Under the pieces are notes generated by a model. The model did not search any database. It had not been told where the DNA came from and saw only the letters and a list, made by a program, of their open reading frames with translations. From Lytechinus variegatus (Eukaryota > Echinodermata > Echinoidea > Temnopleuroida > Toxopneustidae), in assembly GCF_018143015.1 (NCBI RefSeq), contig NC_054740.1:53440779-53504778 (forward strand): a stretch of 64,000 bases of DNA, written 5' to 3'. Below, piece after piece: positions 21,970 through 33,000 of this stretch. How positions within the stretch are numbered: position 1 is the first letter of the stretch; every line of letters begins with the position of its first letter. Both the position numbers and the translations under genes were made by a program.

Positions 21970-23265
21970 AGTTAACATGAAGTCGTTGTGAAAATGTACC
22001 TCAACAATTCAGCTGTTAATCATAATGGGTGGTCACGTGTCACTGAACACCAGGATCCCGTTTCATAAATGCACAAATTCTATATAAAAAAAACACTATC
22101 AGTTAATCAGATTAAAGTATTTCATTAGCTTTGATATGTTATTGCATTAAAAAACATTATTATACCACATTTTGTTATAGTCGATTGCAATCCCCTAAAA
22201 CTTAAAAATCGCACATCTAAAATAATGTTGCCCGATGTACAGATTGCATGTTTCATTTGATTTACCTGCCGGGTTAAAGGAGTGTCCCGACATAAAAATA
22301 GAAGTATAATAATATGTAAAGAAATCATAGGATAAGTCTAAAAGTCTAGGTTTAAAGACTATTAATGAAAGGGGAGTGGCAGGGGTGTTTATATAAGCAC
22401 AAGTCCAGTGGCGTAGTTAGATAGCATTTGGAGTGGGCTTGGATTAGGATTCGGTGCATTTTTTTCGTGCAGTTTTCGAGAGAGCGAAGCAAGTGCGTAA
22501 AAAAATTACAGAAGAAGGAGAAAAATAAAAAGAATTCCAAAAAAATCATTGATTAACCTTGCAATAGATTCTGGGTGAAAAAAAATTAGATCGGGCATAC
22601 AGTAAAGAACATTTGAGTGAATGTATGATGGTAAATAAAAATTGATTAAACGTAAAATGCAATTTTCGTGAAAATCTTCGGATGCTCCCAATCCCGCGGC
22701 ATTATACGAAGCGATCATGACTAATATTAGCATGCTTACTGTTTGCATTATTCCAAGTCATTTCTTGCCAAGATGATGACATTTGTACTTCTTCTGTTTC
22801 ATGTATTTAGAGTGTCAAATTGTTGAATTGACTTTGTGGTGTTGACTTTCAAAGATCAAACTGATGCCAGGGTATTTAGAACGATCTTATTTGCGTTTCG
22901 TGCGTTCTCCGCTCTTTATATATGCATATTAGCTGTCTTCTGGTATTCACTTTTCACGATATTTATTCTGTGTTGACAATCATGGACGGCGCTACCTGGG
23001 ATGGCCCTATAAAAATGTTTGAAAGGGGGAAAAAAGAGTTTCAAAAGGAGGTCTAGGTAGTTTAACAGTAGTAGTAGTAATGATAATGATAATGGATGAA
23101 TGATAATAATAATAATAATATGTATTATTATAGTGCTACTAATAATAATATGACTTGCAAAGTAGTGAAGTTGATTGCAGAGTTGTCGACTGGAGTTGTG
23201 TGACTTCGACTTAAGTAACGACTCAAGTCGCCATTTTGCTGATTTGCGACTTGAGTTGCTAATGC
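21970..23265. other. No recognised gene; AT-rich
   Basis: Nothing supportable beyond a short (ATA)n run at about 23100-23125 and scattered poly-A/T. Confidence 0.4.
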
Positions 23266-23267
23266 CC

Positions 23268-23545
23268 ACACTGTTAAAAAACCCTGATTTTACAGAAAAA
23301 AGAAGATTTTGCAGAAAGCAATAACAAAATCATTCTGTAAATTCATGAAACTGGATTTTTTCTGCAATTTAACAGAACAGGTCTGTTTAAAAAGGGGGGA
23401 AGGGTGTTTTCATTAAGGAAATTTGTAACGTTCCATACACCAAATACCAATTTCCTGTAAGATTACGCAATCTGGTAAGATTACAGGTGTTCTCGAGACT
23501 CTTCTGCAGGAACTTCTTTTATTCAAGGATACATTTTCTAACAGT
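23268..23545. repeat. TTACAGGAAATTGG repeat, second copy, CACTGTTA ends
   Basis: Starts CACACTGTTAAAAAACCCTG and ends TTTCTAACAGTG. The interior matches 13740-13935 inverted. Another isolated TTTCTAACAGTG lies at about 23873, so the true right end is uncertain. Confidence 0.55.
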
Positions 23546-24031
23546 GCATTCATTAAAACGAAGTAAAAATATAAAATATATTATTGATCAGGGAAAAAAC
23601 AGCGAAATTTATAAACAAATGCTGCTGTTTATTATTTTTGAAGTATTTGTTTTCATGAGAGGAGAAAATGATGCCAGGATTTGTTTGGTCATTTAAGCAT
23701 CAGCTATTTTTTCAATTATAAAGTAAAATAAATCACTAGTTTGCCTTTTTTACAGGAAAATCAGGACGAGATATGTACTTATTTCACATAGGGTTCTGTA
23801 AAACATGATATCGGAGACGTTGATAATTTACGATGACGACGACGATGATGATGGTGATGATAGATGAATAGATTTTCTAACAGTGCAAACGATGGGACTT
23901 GACTTGGACTTTCAACAAATGACTTGGGCATTGACTTGGGCTTTGAGCAAATGACTTAATGATCATTAACATAGGTATTTACATAATATGGTACATTTTG
24001 TAGACAAATTATGGTACATAATTTCAATAGA

Positions 24032-24269
24032 AAAAGGGTCTGTAGAAAAGAGAGATTCACTCAAAAGCATATAGATGGCGCATGAAACTGGCGCCATCAT
24101 AATAGGTCGCCAGCACAGGCTACAGTGCATCTGTTTGTACTTCTCATTAGAAATTGGAAGCTATTTGCATCTCGTTGTCTCTCCATTCTTTTTACCTCCA
24201 TGGACTAACCACAAAGTTTTCATATCTATCTTGATACCCCTTCCGTTTGACGATCTGCTCTCCTTTCAG
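24032..24269 (+). repeat. Tandem duplication unit 1
   Basis: A 238-bp unit from AAAAGGGTCTGTAGAAAA to CTGCTCTCCTTTCAG. The second unit (24270-24312 continued at 25373-25583) is split by the palindromic TIR element. Confidence 0.8.
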
Positions 24270-24312
24270 AAAAGGGGTCTGTAGAAAATAGAGATTCACT
24301 CAAAAGCATATA

Positions 24313-25372
24313 CAGCGCGTCCCAAAAAAATGTCCCTCTGACATAGGACTGAATTAATTCTAAAATGTGGTAGGATTCTCAAATAAATGTTCATGAGTAG
24401 AAAGCTCATTTCATGTTCTAACTTCTCTGAAAATTTCATTGGTCGCGCTTCAGCGGTTTTGAATACACACTATGTTACATAACAATGGTGCATTTTAGCT
24501 CATTCCAAGTTTGCAGCATTGATGCATTTCTTCATTGTCTATGGCATGTTAACCCCCATTCTTACATCCAGGATCTGAGCAGGGATAATTCCCTAATCAT
24601 ATCTAGGCTCATCAAATCATAAACCTGAGCATGTTCAGAAGGACAAGAAACATAAAAAATTAAGTTTGTTTGATGATTGATAAGGGGAATCAGTGCACCA
24701 ACTTGAAAGAAAATGAGAATGATGGATGAGTAAAATGAGCTGAAAAAGGGGGAATCCACAAGTTAATCACCCTTTGCGAAAAGGAAAATTTTGACCTTTT
24801 TTCTTTTAAAAAGTTACACTAAATTATTGAACTTGACCTCAGTAGCTAATTAACTAAAAAAAGTAATGAAAACAAAAATGCAGTATTGTTGGAATTATGC
24901 ATGAAACAGACATGACCCCTGTTGTCTCAATCATTGTGCATCTCCCATTTATCAAACATGAAATGAACTGTCAAATACTGTTTTTGCCCTTCTGAACATG
25001 CTCAAGGTTGTGATTTGATGAGCCTGGTTAGATCATGGAGATTTCCCTGGTCAGATCAGGGAATTCCTTGGTCAGAACAAGGAGATAGAGGTAATATCTC
25101 CTTGGTCAGAATGGTCAAAGGGGGTTGATATGCAAGAAAGTGCAGAACACAAAGCAGTGTTGCATGCATACAAACTTGGAATGGGCTGAAAAGCACCACT
25201 GTTACATAATAGACTGTGTATTCGAAACCACTGAAGTGAGACCAATGAAAATTTTCTAGAAGTTAGAACATGAGATGGGCTTCCTATATCCATACATTTC
25301 TTTGAGAATAATTTTTATTTTTGGAAGTTATTAGGCTGCATATCAGAGGGACATTTTTTTTGGGACGCGCTG
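24313..25372. mobile_element. Mariner-type palindromic element with TA duplication
   Basis: 1060 bp. The ends CAGCGCGTCCCAAAAAAATG and its complement (with one extra T) are flanked by TA on both sides. The element is a near full-length palindrome: CTCATCAAATCATAAACCTG and CATTCCAAGTTTG on the left have complements on the right, about 450 bp per arm. The CAGCGCGTCCCAAAAAAA terminus and TA target fit Tc1/mariner. No transposase frame. Confidence 0.85.
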
Positions 25373-25583
25373 TATATGGCGCATGAAACTGGCGCTATCA
25401 TAGGTCGCCAGCACAGGCTACTGTAACAGTGCATCTGTGTATTCTGTGTGTACTTCTCTTTAGAAATTGGAAGCTATTTACGGCATCTCGTTGTCTCTCC
25501 ATTCTTTTTACCTCCATGGATTAACCACAAACTTGTCATATCTATCTTGATACCCCTTCCGTTTGACGGTCTGCTCTCCTTTC
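25373..25583 (+). repeat. Remainder of tandem unit 2, right of the inserted element
   Basis: Resumes at TATGGCGCATGAAACTGG, matching 24072 onward in unit 1, and runs to CTGCTCTCCTTTCA. It has a small insertion at about 25420-25445 relative to unit 1. Confidence 0.8.
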
Positions 25584-25844
25584 ACTTTATCTTGAGAGTA
25601 CTTTTCAGAGTATTTTTTTTCATTTCATGTCTATTTCGAACAATAGAATATTGAAAACTAAGGATTTATTTCCACCCTTTCTCTCGCAACAATCCGCCTC
25701 TACATGAAACCCCCGTCGTTTTATTCACAGACGTGCATTAATTTGGAATTTCTAAAATTTCAAAGATCTAGACCAGACCCAAAAGTGAAATTGACAGATC
25801 ATACCAATCGAAAGCTTATACACTACTCAACCTTTAAAGGACTG

Positions 25845-26110
25845 GGGGCCATCATGGCCCCCTCAACGCTTCGCGCGTTATTTCCGAAACGCAAAAAGAT
25901 AGCACCGCAAAATTTTATGCGGTTTTTTTCTTTAAGATCTCGCGCACCTTTGAGATCAAATTCGCGACGTACGGGTATAGCATCGTGACGCAACGTGACT
26001 TTTTACGAGACAATGTCATGCCGAAAATGGCTCATTTTTACACTTTGTAAACAAAGTCTATGGGAAATGAAATTCATAAACGGGTGATTATTTTTAGTTA
26101 ATAAGCTTTC
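25845..26110 (+). repeat. Possible dispersed repeat (GGCCATCATGGCCCCCTC)
   Basis: A CpG-containing segment in AT-rich surroundings with CAACGCTTCGCGCGTTATTT. It looks like a dispersed repeat from composition only. Confidence 0.3.
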
Positions 26111-26600
26111 GACTGGTAGCCAATTTCCAGTAACTATGACACAAAACTGCAAGTATCACATTTATCAAATCGCTTTATTACTTTCAAAGATGATTTAATA
26201 TCTTGATAAAGAATGCTTAGAAAACTTTATTACTTCAAAGTTGTGAATATCTTGATAAGAATGTTTTGACAATATATAGTTTGGTGTTGCGAGGTAAAGT
26301 CTCCTTTGAGAACTATATATATATACATATTTGTTCTGAATGATAACAAACATTCAATGTACAATCTCACAATATAATACAAAGAGTAACTGAATTCTAA
26401 AATGAATACATCTCACATCCGCGTTTAGTCCACATCAACAATTCAGGAGCTTTATATTTACGATGCAACTTCCATGACGAACGTGATTATTGGTCAAAGA
26501 TTTACATGCGCAGGCACAGGACAAGGAGTAGCTGATACACGCATGCGCATGATTCTATTCTTGAAAAATAACCACGTCGAGGGAGCAGTGTCGCAGATCT

Positions 26601-26993
26601 AATACCCCTTTCATAAACCCCATTAAAATGAATTAGGCGGCTAATAGCAGCATAATTTGGTCGTAAAATTGGAGGAGGACAAGAGTTATCCGCATTACTC
26701 TGATGCTGCTATTATCCGCATAATAGCAGCATCGGGATAAGATTTTGAGTTTATGAACGCATTTCCAAATTATGCGGATAATTGCCATGGTGCGGTCACA
26801 AGGTCACCCTTTTCCAACACAACCGCATCGGAGGGGGCGTGTCCAGTTGTCATGGCGATTATCCCCCTTTTTCAGGACGGGCGCTCGTAAAAATAATGCG
26901 GCTTATTTTCGGAGTTTATGAACGCAATTTTTATTGAATTATCCGCATTACTCTTAGGCGGCTAATTGGAGGATAGGTTTATGAAAAGGGTAT
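26601..26993. mobile_element. MITE (AATACCCCTTTCATAAACC ends), tandem copy 1
   Basis: 393 bp with ends AATACCCCTTTCATAAACC and GGTTTATGAAAAGGGTAT. Internal complementary motifs are TAATAGCAGCAT and ATGCTGCTATTA. Confidence 0.8.
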
Positions 26994-27380
26994 AATACCC
27001 CTTTCATAAACCCCATTAAAATGAATTAGGCGGCTAATAGCAGCATAATTTGGTCGTAAAATTGGAGGAGGACAAGAGTTATCCGCATTACTCTGATGCT
27101 GCTATTATCCGCATAATAGCAGCATCGGGACAAGATTTTGAGTTTATGAACGCATTTCCAAATTATGCGGATAATTGCCATGGTGCGGTCACAAGGTCAC
27201 CCTTTTCCAACACAACCGCATCGGAGGGGGCGTGTCCAGTTGTCATGGCGATTATCCCCCTTTTTCAGGACGGGCGCTCGTAAAAATAATGCGGCTTATT
27301 TTCGGAGTTTATTATGAACGCAATTTTTATTGAATTATCCGCATTACTCTTAGGCGGCTAATTGGAGGATAGGTTTATGA
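26994..27380. mobile_element. Same MITE, tandem copy 2
   Basis: Almost identical to copy 1, differing by a few bases such as GGGACAAG for GGGATAAG and a 3-base insertion near 27312. The right terminal repeat is cut off at GGTTTATGA. Its 77-codon ORF is not a gene. Confidence 0.8.
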
Positions 27381-28526
27381 CCCAATGACGCTGAAATATA
27401 TATATATATATACATATTCTGGGTTATGATAGCTCTTCATACATCTCCAATGTCTTATCGATGTCATCGGATTCAGTAATGTTGTGTCCGCACATATTCC
27501 ATACAGACGCAGATATTCTCAGAACATAATAGAAAACGTTTTGCATATTTTCTCAACTTGAGTACATTTCAAGAAAGCACAAAATGAAGTTTTGAAGGAA
27601 ACTAATCACTCGGTGTGCGTACTTGTTCATAGATAATTATCTAGCTTTGATGATAGTAGGCATATCGAGAAGCAAGTCCAAATGAATCTTGAAACATCGC
27701 AAATTTCAAACCCGAACTTCAAGAAACCTGTGCAAAGAGAATTCAGTACTTTGTTTTAAGATTTGTAAATACAATCTAAGCAGTCTTAACTTAAATGCAT
27801 CAAAAATGATATATACATGGTAATGCTGTCACGAAAGCAAGAGATTATTAGAATTCGGCCCTGTATTTACTGTTTGGAGGACCTAAAGTATAGTACTGGG
27901 TTGAATTAACATTTGCGAGGAAGTACAAGCAAGACGTTATTAGTATATATCTCTATGAAGCAAGATAATCAATCTCAAAAAGATTTTCATCTTTATGAAT
28001 ACCATCAGAATTTTAGATAGTAGGCACTGATTGAATATTAGGATAAATATGATAGTATATAGATTAGTGATAGTAGGCAGCAGACTGACAAACTTCGTAG
28101 AAAGCCTTAATCATGATAATATGCTTCGAATATTAGTTCAATCAAAATAGTCTGTGATATTTTTCATACAGGAATAAATCGATGTACACGTGGAACAAAC
28201 CACGAAATACATCATTCTTACTCGCATGACCTTGAAATGTACGCATTTTCTGACATTTTCGGAATTAAAGATGCCTTTAGAGAACGCGTCGTAACCCTTG
28301 TACCAAAGGTCATTATCATCGGCACCTTCCTTCCCAATTCAAACTTAGTTGGCGCTATTTTAAAAGCTAAATTTACTTGAAGGTCGTGTCATTATACTGT
28401 GAGTTGGTAGATAATGAGGTGCTTTAGCAAAATAACGTAGTTATAACTCTCTCGGATTATTTTGTGATTTTTTCCAATTCAATTCATCTACAAAGAAGAA
28501 ATAAAACCAAATAATACTGAAGTACT
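27381..28526. other. AT-rich stretch, nothing recognised
   Basis: No coding, RNA or repeat signal that could be supported. Confidence 0.4.
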
Positions 28527-28686
28527 GGGGAGCGTTTCAGAAACATTTTCATCAGTACGAGTTGTCAGGTCGGACAACTTTCCTTGGTTATGATTGGCCG
28601 AGAGGCACTGTTACCATAGTAATTATCTGATAAATTAGTACATTTCAGATAAAACTTCCGGCAAGTGCTTTAATGACACACTCCCC
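28527..28686. mobile_element. MITE GGGGAGCGTTTCA family, copy 2
   Basis: 160 bp with the same organisation as 14077-14234, including GATTGGCCGAGAGGCA followed by GTTACCATAGTAAT. The right end CTCCCC is diverged. Confidence 0.75.
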
Positions 28687-29789
28687 TGATATCATTTTTC
28701 TATCTGTACAAACTTACAACAGACAAAGTCTGAAGTTAATCCACTCTAGCCTAAATAAAAGATTATTTAAATGGCAACTGTAAATACTGAAAACACTTCA
28801 TCATGCCTTGTCATATATACAGAGTTTGATTTCATTTGATCTATTGCTTCACAATCCACACAAATCTTGAGCAAGTGAGAATATAATTACAATTATTACA
28901 TTTACCGTTTTACAAAGTAATTGAATGACGCGAAACGCGAGGAACCTACTAAAGAGCTTAGCATATCATGCATATAGATTCCCAAAAAAATTAATGATTA
29001 AAAACCCCCGACGCAGTGAAAAAGATGAATGAGATGAAGAAGAATAAATACACTAGAGATGTGCACGATAGTCACTCGAGTAAAGCGTTAAAAACCTACA
29101 TAATCTTTTTCAGGCTACATTAAAAGAATACAGTGAGGGCCCAATGTAGGTAAATGTTCTGAGAGTAAGTAAAGTACGAGTTTTCTATGTGAAAAACACA
29201 TTATTTTATCATTACTATGTTATTTTTGCTTTTTGAAATCTTACGATTATCTTTTAATAATTTACATGAGAGGTCGCTTGAACAAACGTCTTTGATAAGT
29301 CAGCTATATTTCACACACAGAAAACAGAGTTTATGAACTAACAGTACTGCAAGACTTTTACACCAAATTATGTATAATTCAGAGCAGATTCCTATCAATG
29401 AATTCAAGTTCACACTCTCCTCAAAAGGAAATGACCCAATAGGCCTATTTATTTTGAGGTCGAATGCAAAATACACATTTTCAGGGGCCGGGTTTCTTTC
29501 CAGTACCATTCTTAAACGAGTGTGGTATCAATTATAAATAACTATGTTATAATGTACATACAAAATCAACATAATCACATATAAATTGATAAACAGGATT
29601 AGGTGACCCTCTCAGTCTCTAGGTTTATAGGCCTTTAATTAAAGAAGTATTGAATTTTATCACTGCTTTTATAATTTCAATCTTAACTATTAACTTCCCT
29701 GCACATTAACAATAAAATAACCTAGAAATTACTTTGGTATCTGATTAGCTTAGAAGTGAAAACTCCTCCCTTCTTTAAATCGTTATCAA
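28687..29789. other. Downstream of the carbonic anhydrase gene
   Basis: Expected 3' untranslated and intergenic sequence. AT-rich, and no further gene was seen. Confidence 0.4.
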
Positions 29790-30038
29790 CTAAAAGCGAT
29801 TGAAGAGCATCTGAAGGGCAAGAGCTATTAAGAGCAGCGCCCTCATCGGTGAGATGGTAACTGCACCACCTCCATCTCCTGGACTGGGTGTCGTGCCGCC
29901 GCCGACTGGAGCGCTTGGTCTGCTGTAATAGATGGTGCGGTCAAACAGAGGGTTAGTGAGGCGGTAGTTGTCTACGATAGGTAGGTCAGTGCCATTAACG
30001 TCCTTCTGGTCGCCATATACGGTCCGGAATTTGTCAAG
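29790..30038 (-). CDS. Carbonic anhydrase terminal exon with GPI-type tail
   Basis: 82 codons plus TAG. It starts LDKFRTVYGD and continues NYRLTNPLFDRTIYYS, which ends the CA fold. A Gly/Pro-rich linker with small residues (GDGGGAV) and a hydrophobic C-terminus (MRALLLIALALQMLF) follow, consistent with a GPI attachment signal. Confidence 0.88.
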   Translation of the reverse strand, partial: LDKFRTVYGDQKDVNGTDLPIVDNYRLTNPLFDRTIYYSRPSAPVGGGTTPSPGDGGGAVTISPMRALLLIALALQMLFNRF

Positions 30039-33000
30039 CTGGACAAGAAAGATGAAATATAAATAAATCCATCATTAAATGAAGCAGTCATAATCAGTGA
30101 TCATCAACAGAAAATTGAAGGTGATCTTCAGTTAACTGCTTGGAGTAGGCCTACCTCTAATGTAAGTTTGTATTGACTGCATGACACAATGGGCAATTTC
30201 AAGCTCAGCGATAACCTGTTTGTGTTAATTGGCATTGGATTCATTCCAAATTAGCACAGTGCCAAACATAGCGTGAATTTAGTCTTAGGAATCTTAGTGG
30301 AAGTTGAGCTAAAACACGATGTGGACCAAACCTACATCAGATATAGAAGAGCAATATGAGAGGGGCAATCAGAATTGTGCTTCAAATACAGTGCTTAATG
30401 CTAAATTTCACTGATGAAACTGAAATTTAGTTTTTCATATTGCACTTCTCATAGAACTTATTGTGTAGGTTTTTATGGTAAAATTAGCAAGATTTTTTTT
30501 TTCGCTCGGTCGTCATGGTTATACCATGTATACGCTTCATGTCTGTTGCAATGCTGTCGCACACCTCGCTCAACCTTGATTCATTTCCCAATCCTGTAAT
30601 CCTAGCCCTAAATTCTGAATTGAATTTTGCAGATCTTTACTTTGAATTATATCAATTATTACTAAAAACACATCTATTCACCTTGTAATTCTATTAGTAA
30701 CTTTTATTAAACTGAATCATTATTATCCAAATGTTGTATTTTTTCTCCATTTTTGGCTTAGATCTTACATAGATGTTTATGTTATATTAATCAAACGTTT
30801 TGTAAATCAAACAAAGCCATATCTGTCTAAAGTTTCCTCCAGTTTTTCTGTTGCTCCGTAACATAAAGTTTGATAGTTTGTACTTAATAATAAAATGTAA
30901 GACAAGTTGTATTTATGTCCTCAATAATTTTTATGATTTTACATAACGCCATAAGCGTCATGCCAAAAGGATGTGTGCGCTTTAAAAGAATCCACCATTA
31001 TTATTATTATTATTGTTATTATTATTATTATTATGAATTCACCAATGTGCTGTGAAAAAAATCGCAATTAAAAAACCCCTCTCATCTCGCAGAATTGCTT
31101 CACACCGACAAGTTAACACCGTCCCCTCGATGAAATTAACTGGGTACGCGACAAACACAAAATCCCTGTTCTTCCACTCACCTGTTCTTGAGAAATTTTG
31201 ATGGTTTCTTCAAAAACAGTCCAGATGACGGACTCGTAGCAGTTTGGTATTGTCAAAGAGCCGTTGTATCGGTAGAACCTGGAGAGGTCGAAGGGAAAGA
31301 CGGAACGGATCGAGAACGATGGAAGGTTTCCAACACCGAGAGATGTGTTGCCTGATGAGTAGTTAGCGATCTGGTCGAAGTACGCTATGAAATTATCGAA
31401 GGCGGGATTATTGTCCTCTCCAATCTGGAAAAAGAGAAAAGAGATATGATTACTCCTAATGATGCGAGGGTTATATGATTTTTTGATCACATAGCATTTC
31501 TAACAACCAAATAGGAACATACACAGTGATATTCTAAAGATTCAATGTAAATTATGAGTGACAGGATATTATGCAAATCTAGTTGTACATTACCGGTGGT
31601 GAAGAAAAAAAAACACATGGGAAATCAGACCGGCTATCACAGAGCGAGCTTCAAGTGATCAGGCGCGGATCCAGGAGGGGGCCGAGCCGGCCCCGGCCCC
31701 CCTATTTTTTGACAACCTGCAGAAAAAGTGTACTCTTTATCTTGATAGAAACTACGAAATGCAGGAAGAAAAGTAAGAAAGAGCTATTATACCCATGATG
31801 TGTAATTTACAGCCTCGTAACGGCCAGCCCGACCCCGAAAGGAAACAAGAAAAAGATGAGGGGAAGAATTTGAAAATAGACTTTATATAAAAAATTTCGC
31901 TTGGGCATCGCGCTCGCATTGCCTGTGTAATGAATCCCATTCAAGAGGATTAAATGGCACTTCATATATCCAGTTCTGAAATCAATTTGCACACAATATT
32001 TTAGCTCACACATCAAGCTTTCATTATTTTGTTTGATTTACACAAATTGTTATATCAAAATTTTCAGCTCGCGCTGGGCGTTCGCATTGTTTTATTTGTG
32101 AGATACCTATCCTCTTTAGAAATTCTTTCCAAAATTTGTCAAAATGCTCCTGTATCATGTCAGTATATCAAAAAATTAAGCTCGTGCTTCGCGCTTGCAT
32201 TTGATTGTTTGAGACACACAAGCTTGTTCTTTAATTTTAAATAAAAACGCGCTTAGACCGTCCAGTTTTCAGGTCGGAATATCACTCTCATTATTTAATT
32301 GGCGATACTTGTATCCTCTTCATTAATCACTAAAAACAGTCCTAATTGAGTCCCTTAATTATCACGTTACTGTAATAAAATTTCGGCTCGCGCTTCGCGC
32401 TCGCATTGTTTAGTTGGATGCTTATCTTTGTTCATGATTATAAAAACTGCTCAGAATCTTCAGTTCTAAGGACATAAAATATCAAAGAATTTTTTGCTCG
32501 CGCTTCGCGCTCGCATTATACATTAAGACCACATGAGATACCTTATCTTGTTTATAACAATAAAAACTAACATATACTTAAACCTTCAGTCTTTAGTTAG
32601 GACTACCCCCTGAAAAACCAACAAAAAATAGAATTATGGCGGCCAATCGAGAAAAATGTTGCTGAAAATATTTTTCGGCCCCCCCCCCTATTGGCGAAAG
32701 CTGGATCCGCCCCTGGTGATAGCAGTAGGATATACAGAACGGGCAGTACTAAAGGGCGGTGGAAGAAATGGAGAACGAGGATGAGGATAAGATGAATATA
32801 GGAGAAGGAAACGGCAGAAAAAAACAGTCTTACCTCAATGAACGCACCCAGGGCGGCGACGGCGTTCCATTCCAAGCTCGTCAAAGCGGCCACGACATCA
32901 CTGTATCTGGACTTGTCGTAGTGAACCATGTGTAACTAAATGAATGTGAAAGTTGGATTAGAAACAATTACGATAGGTAGCTATAGATAGGCCAATCTAG

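Noticed and set aside
27050..27283. 77-codon plus ORF
   Set aside because: Lies wholly within a tandem MITE copy.
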